This document shows, piece by piece, positions 17,203-26,052 of a stretch of 64,000 bases of DNA; position 1 is the stretch's first letter; each line of letters opens with the position of its first letter. This DNA is from Enterovibrio baiacu (GTDB lineage Bacteria; Pseudomonadota; Gammaproteobacteria; Enterobacterales; Vibrionaceae), in NCBI RefSeq assembly GCF_004120195.1, contig NZ_SCHN01000012.1, positions 163,221 to 227,220 on the forward strand. Reading direction: 5' to 3'. Position numbers and translations under genes: made by a program. The notes beneath the pieces are model-generated. The model ran no database searches. It was not told the DNA's origin and was given only the letters and a program-made list of their open reading frames with translations.

Positions 17203-18645
17203 ATGGGCGTGGTATCAATGGCAAGTATGGTTCCTGTTGAACAGCAAATCTCGGCGTTAGAAACGCAGTTTGCAACCTTGTTTGAGCACAGTAACGTCAA
17301 TCCTGATGTGGCGTATGAAGATCGTATTCATGATCTCAATAAGCTGCAAAAAGCACTCAAACAACACTACAAAGCACTCGTTGACGCCCTGTCTCAAGAC
17401 TATGGCCACCGCAGCGACACAGACACGCTGATTGCAGATATCCTGCCGTGCTTTCAAATGCTGCGCTACACCAAGCGCAAGCTCAAACGCTGGATGCGCC
17501 CTTCTTCTCGCTCAACGGGCTTATTGCTCACACCAGCCTCCGTGAAAGTTCACTACCAACCGCTGGGGGTGGTGGGCATTGTTGTACCGTGGAATTTTCC
17601 GGTGACACTCAGCATTATTCCGCTGATGACAGCCATTGCCGCGGGTAACCGCGTGATGCTCAAACTCAGCGAATTCACACCCAACACCAATCTCGTCATC
17701 AAAGCCATGCTCGGCGATGCATTCCCGGCGGAACAAGTGAGCGTGATTGATGGAGAAGCGGCCGTTGCCAGTGCCTTCTGTAAACTGCCGTTCGATCACC
17801 TGCTCTTTACCGGCTCAACGGAAGTGGGCAAAAAAGTCATGGAGGCCGCGTCAGCAAACCTTACCCCTGTCACCCTAGAACTCGGCGGTAAATCGCCAGT
17901 GATTGTCGCACCAGACATCGACCCCGCCCTTGCTGCAGACCGCATGCTATTTGGTAAAAACCTCAATGCTGGGCAAATCTGCGTCGCACCAGACTTCGTG
18001 TTTGTTCCCGAAGACTCGCTCGAACCTTTTGTCGAAGCGTTGCGCGCAAAGTGGCAAGCGGCCTACCCCAAAGGCATTAACAGCAAAGACAGAACCGCCA
18101 TCATTAACGACCGCCAGTTCTCTCGCCTTGAGTCTTTAATTGATACCTCAAGGGAAAGCGGCGCAACCGTCATCCATCTTGCGGAACCTGCCATCGACCG
18201 TGGCACGCGAAAAATGGCACTGCACCTTGTCATTAACCCACCAGCAGACAGTGCCGTGATGCAGCAAGAAATCTTCGGCCCAATTTTGCCGATCATCACC
18301 TACAAAGATGTGCACGACGTGGTTAGCACCTTGCACCGCCAACCGCGCCCGCTCGCGCTGTATGTAATGACGTTCGATAAAGATTTTCAGCAACACGTTA
18401 TCAAACACACCCACTCAGGCTCACTGGCCATCAATGACACCGTGGTGCATGTGGCTGTGGACGATGCGCCCTTCGGTGGCGTTGGCGCATCAGGCATGGG
18501 CAGCTATTACGGCATCGAAGGGTTTCGTACGTTCAGCCATGCCAAAACCGTCTTCACGCGTGGGAAAATCAATCCGGGCAAACTGCTCACGCCACCGTAT
18601 GGCAAGTGGTGGCAGAAACTGATGTTGAAGACTTTTTTACGCTAG
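17203..18645 (+). CDS. Coniferyl-aldehyde-dehydrogenase-like ALDH
   Basis: NAD(P)-dependent aldehyde dehydrogenase of 480 residues. The cofactor segment VVGIVVPWNFPVTLSIIPL, catalytic Glu in TLELGGKSP, and catalytic Cys in NLNAGQICVAPDF are visible, as is PFGGVGASGMGSYYG. The short class-3-like form with a basic C-terminus (KWWQKLMLKTFLR) resembles CalB-type and membrane-associated fatty-aldehyde dehydrogenases. AGGGA nine bases before the ATG at 17203 sets the start. The physiological aldehyde is not known; it may detoxify lipid aldehydes. Single-gene unit with its own terminator. Confidence 0.88.
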   Translation: MGVVSMASMVPVEQQISALETQFATLFEHSNVNPDVAYEDRIHDLNKLQKALKQHYKALVDALSQDYGHRSDTDTLIADILPCFQMLRYTKRKLKRWMRPSSRSTGLLLTPASVKVHYQPLGVVGIVVPWNFPVTLSIIPLMTAIAAGNRVMLKLSEFTPNTNLVIKAMLGDAFPAEQVSVIDGEAAVASAFCKLPFDHLLFTGSTEVGKKVMEAASANLTPVTLELGGKSPVIVAPDIDPALAADRMLFGKNLNAGQICVAPDFVFVPEDSLEPFVEALRAKWQAAYPKGINSKDRTAIINDRQFSRLESLIDTSRESGATVIHLAEPAIDRGTRKMALHLVINPPADSAVMQQEIFGPILPIITYKDVHDVVSTLHRQPRPLALYVMTFDKDFQQHVIKHTHSGSLAINDTVVHVAVDDAPFGGVGASGMGSYYGIEGFRTFSHAKTVFTRGKINPGKLLTPPYGKWWQKLMLKTFLR

Positions 18646-18654
18646 TCAGACACG

Positions 18655-18680
18655 AAAAAGGCGCTATCCGCGCCTTTTTG
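18655..18680 (+). terminator. Terminator after the ALDH gene
   Basis: Perfect hairpin AAAAAGGCGC/GCGCCTTTTT with a five-base loop, usable on both strands. Confidence 0.9.
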
Positions 18681-18711
18681 CTCTCTCTTTATGGGTATCC
18701 CAAAAACGCGT

Positions 18712-19599
18712 TTACTTCACGCCATGCCCCACGGCGGCAGACCACACTTGATACCACTGTTCTCTTGTCAGTCTAATATCGCGTGCGTTAACCAAAGGAC
18801 GAATGTTCTCAATCTTGCCAGAGCCGGTAATGATTTGCGGCTGACTTGGCAGGGTCAGTACCCATGCATAAATAAGCTCAGCCAGCGAAGACACGCCAAC
18901 GTCTTCCATTAAACCGCTTAAGTCCTGCGTCAGCCTTTGGGTCACGACATCCGTCTTATCAAACAAACGTCCGCCGCCCAAGCAAGACCAAATCATAGGA
19001 CGAATGCGGTGCTGATAGCATTGGTCGAGCAAGCCATTGTCCAGCGCGCTGGTTTCAAACGGCGAAAACTCAATTTGGTTCGTGACGAGCGGTACATCTA
19101 AGGTACTTTGTAGCAAAGAAAACTGCGCGGTATTGAAGTTCGACACACCAAACTGCTTCACTTTTCCCTGTGCTTTTAGCGTATTGAATGCATCGTTTAC
19201 GGCATCAACATCCATCAAATAATCAGGGCGATGTAGCAACAAGGTATCAACGTAATCGGTGCCGAGCGCCTTCAATGAGTGATCGACTGACGCTAGGATA
19301 GTCGCTTTGCTCGAGTCATAGTGGTTCACTGACGTCGCATCAAGTGGGTTGTCACCCACGCCACGAATACCGCACTTGGTGATGATATTGATGTTCTCTC
19401 GAAGGTTTGGAGAGAGGGACAATGCTTGCCCAAATGCCGTTTCGCTGCGATACACATAGGCGTGGTCGAAATCTTTCACGTCGATCTCGACAAGCTGCTC
19501 GATAAATCGATTTAGCGCTTGGGTAGAATACCCCCACGCGTTAGTACGCCAAAAACCCGCAATAATCGATGCGTTATCATCTTTCGTGTTTGCACTCAT
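18712..19599 (-). CDS. Aldo/keto reductase (YdhF-like)
   Basis: NADPH-dependent aldo/keto reductase, 295 aa. The tetrad is recognisable: Asp and Tyr in DFDHAYVYRSE, Lys in IITKCGI and His in LLLHRPD. The C-terminal ITGSGKIENI is the NADPH 2'-phosphate binding segment. The order and sequence resemble E. coli YdhF, whose substrate is not established. It is convergent with the ALDH gene. Confidence 0.88.
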   Translation of the reverse strand: MSANTKDDNASIIAGFWRTNAWGYSTQALNRFIEQLVEIDVKDFDHAYVYRSETAFGQALSLSPNLRENINIITKCGIRGVGDNPLDATSVNHYDSSKATILASVDHSLKALGTDYVDTLLLHRPDYLMDVDAVNDAFNTLKAQGKVKQFGVSNFNTAQFSLLQSTLDVPLVTNQIEFSPFETSALDNGLLDQCYQHRIRPMIWSCLGGGRLFDKTDVVTQRLTQDLSGLMEDVGVSSLAELIYAWVLTLPSQPQIITGSGKIENIRPLVNARDIRLTREQWYQVWSAAVGHGVK

Positions 19600-19701
19600 T
19601 GAACCGTTCCCTAAACTTGCACAAGTCTCGAGAGATTAACGATTTCCTGACTATGCGCAACAAAAGCACAGCATTGCGTGCGTTACATCCCTCATAAACG
19701 C

Positions 19702-19730
19702 AAAAAGCCATGACATGTCATGGCTTTATA
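19702..19730 (-). terminator. Terminator after the HI0933-like gene
   Basis: Perfect palindrome with twelve-base arms beginning AAAGCCATGACA (19704-19727), ending in a T-rich stretch on the minus strand. Confidence 0.75.
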
Positions 19731-19758
19731 AAATGCTTCACTGGGTACGCCAAAGCGC

Positions 19759-20943
19759 TTAAACGTGCTGACCCGCCACCCAGCCAGAGCTCCACGCCCA
19801 TTGGAAGTTATAGCCCCCTAACCAGCCCGATACATCCATCACTTCACCGACAAAATACAGGCCAGCAATATTTTTGACCTCCATGGTTTTCGATGATAGC
19901 TCGTCAGTGTCTACGCCGCCCAACGTCACTTCCGCGGTGCGGTAGCCTTCTGTGCCATTCGGTGCGATGTTCCAAGCATGGAAGTAGTCTGACAACGATT
20001 GAATGTCTTTCGGGTTGAGCTGTTTAAGTGGTTTGTCTTCAATATCTCCACGCGTAATCAAGGCTTCAATCAAACGCTTTGGCAGCAGGCGAGACAAACT
20101 GTTCTTCAAGCTTTGTGCCGGGTGTTTGTCACGCATGGCGTTGAGCGTGTCAGCCAAATCCAGATCAGGTAACAGGTTTACGGCGACTTTTTCGCCTGGG
20201 TTCCAATATGAGCTGATTTGCAATACCACAGGGCCAGACAAGCCTCGGTGAGTGAAAAGCAGGTTTTCTTTAAAGGTGACGCCACTGTCAGAGGTGATCA
20301 CTACAGGAATCGCGATACCAGATAAATCAGAAAATGCCGCTTTATCTTTGTCGTGCAGCGTGAAAGGCACCAGACCTGCGGTGGTTGGGATACGTTTCAG
20401 GCCAAACTGCTCTGCGATGTGGTAACCAAACGGGGTCGCTCCGAGCTTAGGCATCGACAAGCCTCCCGTCGCCACCACCAGCGATTGGCATGCAATCGTG
20501 TCGGTATCTAACTTCAACGTGAAGCCATCGTCTGTTTTTTCGATGTCATGAACATCACAACGGTAGCGTTGCTCTACATTCGGAAGATCGCATTCTTTAA
20601 GCAGCATTTCGACGATGTCTTTCGCCGAATCGATGCAGAACAGCTGACCATGCTCGCGCTCTTCCCATGCGATGCCGTGTTCGTTCACCATGGAGAAGAA
20701 GTCCCATTGGCTGTATTGCGCCAATGCAGATTTTGCGAAGTGCGGATTGCGACAAACAAAGTTGGCCGAGGTGACATCATAGTTAGTGAAGTTACAGCGA
20801 CCGCCCCCTGAGATCAGGATTTTGCGTCCCGGCTTTTTGCCGTTATCGACCACCAATACGGAGCGACCACGCTTTCCAGCCTGCGCAGCACACATAAGGC
20901 CCGCAGCACCTGCACCAATGATCACGACATCAACTTGCTTCAT
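19759..20943 (-). CDS. BaiN/HI0933-family FAD-dependent oxidoreductase (YhiN-like)
   Basis: A 394-residue flavoprotein. The N-terminal dinucleotide-binding motif VVIIGAGAAGLMCAAQAGKRG, PGRKILISGGGRCNFTN, VVATGGLSMPKLGATPFGY and C-terminal EVMDVSGWLGGYNFQWAWSSGW are the BaiN/RdsA (HI0933) signatures. The frame extends upstream, but the internal ATG at 20943 gives MKQVDVVIIG directly before the FAD motif and is preferred. The physiological substrate of this family in enterics is unknown; BaiN reduces bile-acid intermediates in gut clostridia. Confidence 0.88.
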   Translation of the reverse strand: MKQVDVVIIGAGAAGLMCAAQAGKRGRSVLVVDNGKKPGRKILISGGGRCNFTNYDVTSANFVCRNPHFAKSALAQYSQWDFFSMVNEHGIAWEEREHGQLFCIDSAKDIVEMLLKECDLPNVEQRYRCDVHDIEKTDDGFTLKLDTDTIACQSLVVATGGLSMPKLGATPFGYHIAEQFGLKRIPTTAGLVPFTLHDKDKAAFSDLSGIAIPVVITSDSGVTFKENLLFTHRGLSGPVVLQISSYWNPGEKVAVNLLPDLDLADTLNAMRDKHPAQSLKNSLSRLLPKRLIEALITRGDIEDKPLKQLNPKDIQSLSDYFHAWNIAPNGTEGYRTAEVTLGGVDTDELSSKTMEVKNIAGLYFVGEVMDVSGWLGGYNFQWAWSSGWVAGQHV

Positions 20944-21100
20944 TTTTACGCTCTTCGCTTTGCATACCAAAGGTGGGGAATGCCACCGCTTGCTGCTTAT
21001 AAATAGGGCGGCATTGTAGCCGCCCTGTTCGCATTGAGCCAGACCCAGATAAGCACCTTATGGTTGACTTGGTCTTGCCTACCTCTGGTCTACCCCTGGC

Positions 21101-22237
21101 CTAGTCTTGGTTTGGCGTCGCATTCAATTGCTCAGGCAATGGAATGTTTGCCTCTGCCATATCACCGTTGTCGAAGCTCAATGTGCGCGTCGGGAACGCG
21201 AAATCAGCGCCATGTCCATGAACAATCTCTACAATCTTGAGCATCACGTCTTGCTTCACTTCGTGGTATCTCGCCCAATTCACGGTTTTGGTGAAGGTAT
21301 AGATAAAGAAGTTCAGCGACGAACCTGCAAAGGCATCGAAGTTCACCATCAGTGTTGTACGCTGTTCGATGTCCGGATGGGTTTCGAGCATTTTCTTCAC
21401 GTCAGCAACCACCACCGCCATTTTGTCTGCGTCTTTGTAGCGCAGGCCAAACGTTTCATTGATGCGGCGATGCTGCATACGAGACGGATTTTGCACCACG
21501 ATGCTGCTGAACACGGAGTTCGGTACATAGATAGGTCGGCTTTCAAAGGAGCGGATCATGGTCATGCGCATACCAATACGTTCCACCGTACCTTCAATGT
21601 TTCTGTCCGGCGAACTGATCCAATCACCCACGCTAAATGGGCGATCGAAGTAAATCATCAAACCACCGAAGAAGTTCGACAAGAGATCTTTGGCCGCCAA
21701 ACCGACGATTAAGCCCCCTACGCCACCAAAGGTCAGTAAGCCTGTCAGGCTAATACCAAACTCTTGCAGCGCCGTCAGCACGCCGATAACGGCGAGCAAT
21801 AAGCGGAAGATGTGCCCCATGGCAGACACTGTGGTTTGGTCACGGGTTTCGGACGTCATCAGGTAGGCTTCAACCTTGTTGACCAACCGCAGCAAAATCC
21901 AGAGCACTACGCCAAAGAGCATGACGCGACGAGAAACAGCAAACCAATTTGCGCTGGCTTTACTCGTCACTTCCAGCAGGCTATCGATGGCATAGCTCGA
22001 CGGCCACAACCAAATCAGCACACTGATCGGCACACTCACCGATTGCAACACAATGGTGTCCCACTCCGTTTTCGTGGTTTTCGAAACCGACACCAATTTG
22101 CCAAACACCACCTTCCACACCAGCCAAGAAAATGCCGCCGCGGCGAGTAGAAGTGCAATATGTTCTAACCAGTTCCAGTTAAGGCCTTCAGAACTGGTTC
22201 GCCACCATGCCAAGAAGTGATCCACAGAAATCTCCAT
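21101..22237 (-). CDS. MscS-family mechanosensitive ion channel
   Basis: A 378-residue membrane protein with about five N-terminal membrane segments. The pore helix and beta domain read FGGVGGLIVGLAAKDLLSNFFGGLMIYFDRPFSVGDWI, then the GTVERIGMRMTMIRSFESRPIYVPNSVF motif of the MscS family. The extra helices and length resemble E. coli YnaI/MscMJ-type channels rather than the 286-residue MscS. It should release solutes on hypo-osmotic shock. Confidence 0.92.
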   Translation of the reverse strand: MEISVDHFLAWWRTSSEGLNWNWLEHIALLLAAAAFSWLVWKVVFGKLVSVSKTTKTEWDTIVLQSVSVPISVLIWLWPSSYAIDSLLEVTSKASANWFAVSRRVMLFGVVLWILLRLVNKVEAYLMTSETRDQTTVSAMGHIFRLLLAVIGVLTALQEFGISLTGLLTFGGVGGLIVGLAAKDLLSNFFGGLMIYFDRPFSVGDWISSPDRNIEGTVERIGMRMTMIRSFESRPIYVPNSVFSSIVVQNPSRMQHRRINETFGLRYKDADKMAVVVADVKKMLETHPDIEQRTTLMVNFDAFAGSSLNFFIYTFTKTVNWARYHEVKQDVMLKIVEIVHGHGADFAFPTRTLSFDNGDMAEANIPLPEQLNATPNQD

Positions 22238-22284
22238 TACATCAGATAGGTATATCTAGGTTGCTCTTAGAATGGGAGGGTAAC

Positions 22285-22318
22285 AAAAAAAACGCTAACC
22301 TCGGTCAGCGTTTTTTTA
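22285..22318 (-). terminator. Terminator after uspB
   Basis: CGCTAACC/GGTCAGCG stem (one internal mismatch) flanked by A8 and T7. On the minus strand it follows uspB; it also lies upstream of the MscS gene. Confidence 0.8.
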
Positions 22319-22338
22319 AGACATGCGTGAAGTAACCG

Positions 22339-22680
22339 TTATAAACCAGCGAACGCCACAAAAAAGAGTGAAATAACCAAAGCGAGTACAAGGGCGGTCG
22401 AAAGGATAAACAGGTGTCGGACTTTATTGCACTTGGCAATAAACGCGTCGTCGTGATGATGGAGGTATTCTTGGCTTCGAATGTAGTGATAAAGCCGCTT
22501 CTGCCGGCTAATGTCGCCTTGCGAAGAGAAGAAGTTATTGTTGCCGCGGTGCATTTGCTGGTAGAGCAACGGATTGGCTTCGCGCATCATGCCGAGCAGC
22601 GCGCGCAGTGAACTGAAATAGCGCAGAATGTTTGCCAGTGTCACGAAAAAAATCGCAATAATTAATGCGTCTCCGCTCAT
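22339..22680 (-). CDS. uspB: Universal stress protein B
   Basis: A 113-residue inner-membrane protein with N- and C-terminal membrane segments. The stretches NILRYFSSLRALLGMM, NPLLYQQM, DISRQKRLYHYI and HHDDAFIAKCNKVRHLFILSTAL match E. coli UspB, a RpoS-dependent protein linked to ethanol tolerance. GGGAG precedes the ATG at 22680, chosen over an upstream in-frame start. It is close to ferritin and uspA, an arrangement like the uspA/uspB neighbourhood of E. coli. Confidence 0.9.
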   Translation of the reverse strand: MSGDALIIAIFFVTLANILRYFSSLRALLGMMREANPLLYQQMHRGNNNFFSSQGDISRQKRLYHYIRSQEYLHHHDDAFIAKCNKVRHLFILSTALVLALVISLFFVAFAGL

Positions 22681-22742
22681 GGTGTCATCTCCCATCATAA
22701 ACTTCAGCGGGAGCCCAAGGCGAAGACGCTAGCGATCAGGTC

Positions 22743-23270
22743 TTAAGCCGCTGGGCTATCCATCACAGAAGTGGATTCTTGTTTGGCCATTTCTGCCAAA
22801 TCTTTATCAATGAAGAACAGGGCTTTTCCGTCTTCCCCTACGAGTTCAATCTTGTCCAAGATCCCTTTGAAGAGTTTCTCTTCTTCATGTTGCTCTGCGA
22901 CATACCACTGCAGGAAATTGAATGTTGAGTAATCCTGCGATGTGAATGCCACATGCGCCAAATGATTAATCCTTTGTGTGATCAGTTGTTCGTGTTGGTA
23001 GGTTTCACGGAACACTTCACCTAACGACTCAAACTGATGGCGCGGCGCTTCAATCGTGCCCAAAATCGGCAATGCGCCCGTCTCGCTTACGTACGTAAAT
23101 AGACGTTGCATATGCTCCATTTCTTCTACGGCATGCTTGCGCAAAAACTGAGCTGCACCTTCGAAACCTTTGTCTTCACACCAGGCGCTCATTTGTAAGT
23201 ATAGATTTGATGAAAAAAACTCCAAATTAATCTGTGCATTGAGCTGGTCGATCATCGGTTTTGCTAACAT
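22743..23270 (-). CDS. ftnA: Non-haem ferritin FtnA
   Basis: Iron-storage ferritin, 175 aa, forming a 24-subunit shell. Ferroxidase-centre glutamates lie in [18 protein letters not shown] and [13 protein letters not shown], and the second half carries [19 protein letters not shown]. The frame runs 48 residues further upstream without ferritin character. The ATG at 23270, with AGGGAA ten bases upstream, gives the normal [14 protein letters not shown]-terminus. It follows no other gene on its strand; uspB is downstream. Confidence 0.95.
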   Translation of the reverse strand: MLAKPMIDQLNAQINLEFFSSNLYLQMSAWCEDKGFEGAAQFLRKHAVEEMEHMQRLFTYVSETGALPILGTIEAPRHQFESLGEVFRETYQHEQLITQRINHLAHVAFTSQDYSTFNFLQWYVAEQHEEEKLFKGILDKIELVGEDGKALFFIDKDLAEMAKQESTSVMDSPAA

Positions 23271-23557
23271 GCTATGGTTCCCTGTTTTCAATCTAATATA
23301 TCCAAACAACCTGAAGATGCTCGATGTTAGAAGTCTGAATATTCTCAATTCTTCGAGGCAAATTCTTGTAGTGATGATTATTCTCCCTGCCTGATGGTCA
23401 CTTTTCAACCCCATTAATGTTGGAGGAGTATAAACTTCCGTTATGCGCTTCAGCAGTGAGATCTACACGACAGTCTTGCCGCCGAGACAGTGCTAATTTC
23501 TGATCAGGTTTCAATGTTTTCCCACCCCAAAAAGGGGCTGACTTTAGGAGTGAGGCC

Positions 23558-23983
23558 ATGGGCTATAAACACATTTTGGTTGCCGTCGATCTCTCTGCCG
23601 ACAGTGAAGTGTTGGTGCAAAAAGGTGCTGCATTGGCTGCACCGCTCGGGGCAAAGCTGTCCTTGATTCATATCGACGTAAACTACGCTCAGCTCTACAC
23701 CGGCCTGATTGATATCAACATGGTTGAAGTGCGCCATCGCATGGCGGAAGAAGCGCAAGCACAGCTGAATGTGCTCGCCAAACAATCGGGTATTCCCGTC
23801 ACCCACACGTTTGTGGGCAGTGGCGATTTGGCGGATGAGATCACCGAATCGATTTCTAACTTCGGCATCGATTTGGTGATTTGCGGACACCATCAAGATT
23901 TCTGGAGCACCTTGATTTCCTCCGCTAAGCAGCTCATTAATCGCACCCCTGTCGATATGCTCATGGTGCCGCTGCCAAGCTAA
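23558..23983 (+). CDS. uspA: Universal stress protein A
   Basis: A 141-residue UspA-domain protein. MGYKHILVAVDLSADSEVLVQKGAALA and the C-terminal DLVICGHHQDFWSTLISSAKQLINRTPVDMLMVPL match enterobacterial UspA. The second glycine-rich ATP loop is of the degenerate UspA type, so it probably does not bind ATP (family knowledge). A strong AGGAGTGAGG precedes the ATG. It is divergent from ftnA across a 287-base region that must hold both promoters; I did not find a clear pair of boxes there. Confidence 0.93.
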   Translation: MGYKHILVAVDLSADSEVLVQKGAALAAPLGAKLSLIHIDVNYAQLYTGLIDINMVEVRHRMAEEAQAQLNVLAKQSGIPVTHTFVGSGDLADEITESISNFGIDLVICGHHQDFWSTLISSAKQLINRTPVDMLMVPLPS

Positions 23984-24106
23984 GTCTTCACCAAGACGCG
24001 GTTCACTCGCGCCTTCCTTGCTGCTCATCCGTCCAGACTGACGTTACCGACACGTTGCCGTGATATACAGTACAATAGCGGCAACTTTCACGGACATGAG
24101 CACATT

Positions 24107-24982
24107 ATGGGATACCTTTCGTTCATCACCCTTCTCTGGGCATTTTCGTTTAGTCTAATTGGCGTTTACCTCGCCGGGCAGGTTGATGGTTACTTTTCAG
24201 TGGTCAGTCGCGTTGCGCTCGCCGCCTTAGTGTTTCTCCCTTTCTTGCGATTAAAGGGCATTCCAAAAACCTTGATGCTTAAACTGATGGTGATTGGTGC
24301 GATCCAACTGGGCTTGATGTACTGCTTCTACTACCAATCTTTCCTCTACCTCTCTGTGCCTGAGGTGCTGCTGTTCACCGTGTTCACACCGGTTTATGTC
24401 ACCCTGACTTACGACATCATGCATCGCCGTTTTTCACCGTGGTACTTGATGACCGCCCTACTGGCGGTGATCGGGGCAATTGTGATTAAGTTTGCCTCAG
24501 TGAACCCGAACTTTATGCTGGGCTTCTTGGTCGTTCAGGGCGCAAACCTCTGCTTCGCGATCGGTCAGGTGAGTTACAAAGTCGTGATGGAAAGATCGCA
24601 GGTCGATGTACCGCAACACACAATTTTCGGCCTGTTTTATCTCGGCGCTCTCTGCATCGCGGTGCCAGCATTTTTGCTGTTGGGCAACCCAGAGAAATTA
24701 CCGACAGAAACCCACCAGTGGCTCATTCTGGCGTACCTCGGCACGGTGGCTTCAGGGTTGGGGTATTTCCTTTGGAACAAAGGCGCAACCATGGTGAACG
24801 CTGGCGCGCTCGCGGTGATGAACAATGTGCTCGTGCCTGCTGGCATCGTGGTGAACGTGTTGATTTGGAACCGCGATGCGGATTTAGTGACCTTATCAAT
24901 TGGTGGCGCGGTGATTTTGCTTTCGCTGTGGATCAATGAAACCTGGGTGAAGAAAAAGATCATGGCAACCTCTGCGGCGTAA
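24107..24982 (+). CDS. EamA-family (DMT) transporter
   Basis: A 291-residue membrane protein with ten predicted helices in two EamA repeats (LLWAFSFSLIGVYLAG... and GANLCFAIGQVSYKV...). It belongs to the drug/metabolite transporter superfamily. The general look is of the carboxylate/amino acid/amine group, to which E. coli YigM (a biotin importer) belongs. I cannot settle the substrate from sequence alone. A TACAAT box lies at 24071-24076 but without a good -35. Confidence 0.8.
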   Translation: MGYLSFITLLWAFSFSLIGVYLAGQVDGYFSVVSRVALAALVFLPFLRLKGIPKTLMLKLMVIGAIQLGLMYCFYYQSFLYLSVPEVLLFTVFTPVYVTLTYDIMHRRFSPWYLMTALLAVIGAIVIKFASVNPNFMLGFLVVQGANLCFAIGQVSYKVVMERSQVDVPQHTIFGLFYLGALCIAVPAFLLLGNPEKLPTETHQWLILAYLGTVASGLGYFLWNKGATMVNAGALAVMNNVLVPAGIVVNVLIWNRDADLVTLSIGGAVILLSLWINETWVKKKIMATSAA

Positions 24983-25010
24983 CGCCCGCAGATCACCGAT
25001 CTGAAGACAT

Positions 25011-25041
25011 AAAAAAACACCGCCAATTGGCGGTGTTTTTC
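25011..25041 (+). terminator. Bidirectional terminator between the EamA gene and fre
   Basis: Perfect palindromic hairpin AACACCGCCAATTGGCGGTGTT flanked by A5 and T5, here quoted as two eleven-base arms: AACACCGCCAA and TTGGCGGTGTT. Confidence 0.9.
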
Positions 25042-25061
25042 AATTCAAAGAGGGACGCGAA

Positions 25062-25781
25062 TCAAAGAAACGCAAACGCATCTGCAAACAAATGGTCACG
25101 TTCTGCGCCGCGTTCATTACAGAACATTTCACGCGCTGCACCAGCCATTTCAAAACGCCCTGCAATGTAAACGTCGTAAGCTGACAATGACACGAAATCC
25201 GTCATCACGGCTTCCAACACATTGCCGACCTTGCCGTTCCACCCTTCCGGTGCGTTCTCAACGACAGGAATGTAGTTCAGTTGACTGTTTTTCAACGCCA
25301 GTGCTTCCATTTCATCATTGGAGTAAAGCTGGCTTAGGTCACGACCGCCCCAGTAAAGGAAAATGGGCTGCGAGAAGTTTTGGCTCAGACAGTGATCAAC
25401 CATGCTGCGCACGTAAGAAAAGCCTGTGCCGCCCGCAATCAAAATCAGCGGACGTTGGCGCTCTTCACGCAACCATGCATCACCATGCGGCGCTTCAATC
25501 AAAAAAGAATCGTCGCCTTTCTCTAGCGTGGCTTTCGCCGCGGTGACCACGTCGAGCGCGTAAGCATTTTCTTCTGCTGCACCGATGTGCAATTCAAGCT
25601 CATGGCCGTTTTGACGGCATGGGCTGCTCGCAATCGAGAATGGGCGCTTGTCTTTTTCACCCAGCACTGCCAACAGGTATTGTCCGGCTTTGTAGCTCAC
25701 CGGCGCTGCTGGCTTCAATAAAATTCGATACGTGTTATTGGTCAGTGACGACACTGACGTAACTTCACATTTAATAGTCAT
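25062..25781 (-). CDS. fre: NAD(P)H-flavin reductase Fre
   Basis: Ferredoxin-reductase-fold enzyme that uses NAD(P)H to reduce free flavins. RPFSIAS is the flavin-binding motif, [16 protein letters not shown] the pyridine nucleotide motif, and [16 protein letters not shown] the C-terminal segment. The frame extends upstream through the ferredoxin gene, but the ATG at 25781 gives [10 protein letters not shown] and 239 aa, close to the 233 of E. coli. It overlaps the ferredoxin gene by 11 bases and follows ubiD, so ubiD-ferredoxin-fre is one operon. Confidence 0.93.
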   Translation of the reverse strand: MTIKCEVTSVSSLTNNTYRILLKPAAPVSYKAGQYLLAVLGEKDKRPFSIASSPCRQNGHELELHIGAAEENAYALDVVTAAKATLEKGDDSFLIEAPHGDAWLREERQRPLILIAGGTGFSYVRSMVDHCLSQNFSQPIFLYWGGRDLSQLYSNDEMEALALKNSQLNYIPVVENAPEGWNGKVGNVLEAVMTDFVSLSAYDVYIAGRFEMAGAAREMFCNERGAERDHLFADAFAFL

Positions 25782-26049
25782 CGCTTTCCTCAAAACTAAC
25801 CACCAGATCACTGCATGGTATGGCTTGGCAGGCAAATATCCAGCCTTGTTGTTTCTCTTGCTCTGTGAGCATGGGCTCAAGGTGATAATTCACTTCACCT
25901 TCTTGCAAACGGCATAAGCAACTTGCACAAGCACCGATCTGACAACGGTTAGGAAATGGTACACCAGCGTCGAGCGCACCTTGTAATAATGTCTTGTTTT
26001 CAGGCACCTCAAAGTGGGTACCAGCGGGCAACAGGTGTACCACAAACAT
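25771..26049 (-). CDS. Plant-type [2Fe-2S] ferredoxin
   Basis: A 92-residue ferredoxin. The cluster motif is [11 protein letters not shown] followed by a distant Cys in WIFACQAI, the C-x4-C-x2-C...C pattern of plant-type [2Fe-2S] proteins, with the usual [19 protein letters not shown] approach. It starts three bases after the ubiD stop and its end overlaps fre. Being between a flavin reductase and a prenyl-FMN-dependent decarboxylase suggests electron transfer linked to reduced flavin or ubiquinone biosynthesis (inference). Confidence 0.88.
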   Translation of the reverse strand: MFVVHLLPAGTHFEVPENKTLLQGALDAGVPFPNRCQIGACASCLCRLQEGEVNYHLEPMLTEQEKQQGWIFACQAIPCSDLVVSFEESDDY

Positions 26050-26052
26050 GCC

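Noticed and set aside
21040..21110. Short TGGTCT/CTGGCCT-rich stretch that looked like a degenerate direct repeat after the MscS gene
   Set aside because: The units are too irregular and short to call a repeat element.
23504..24028. 174-codon minus-strand frame antisense to uspA
   Set aside because: It lies over the entire uspA gene, whose product is clearly recognisable, and has no family resemblance.
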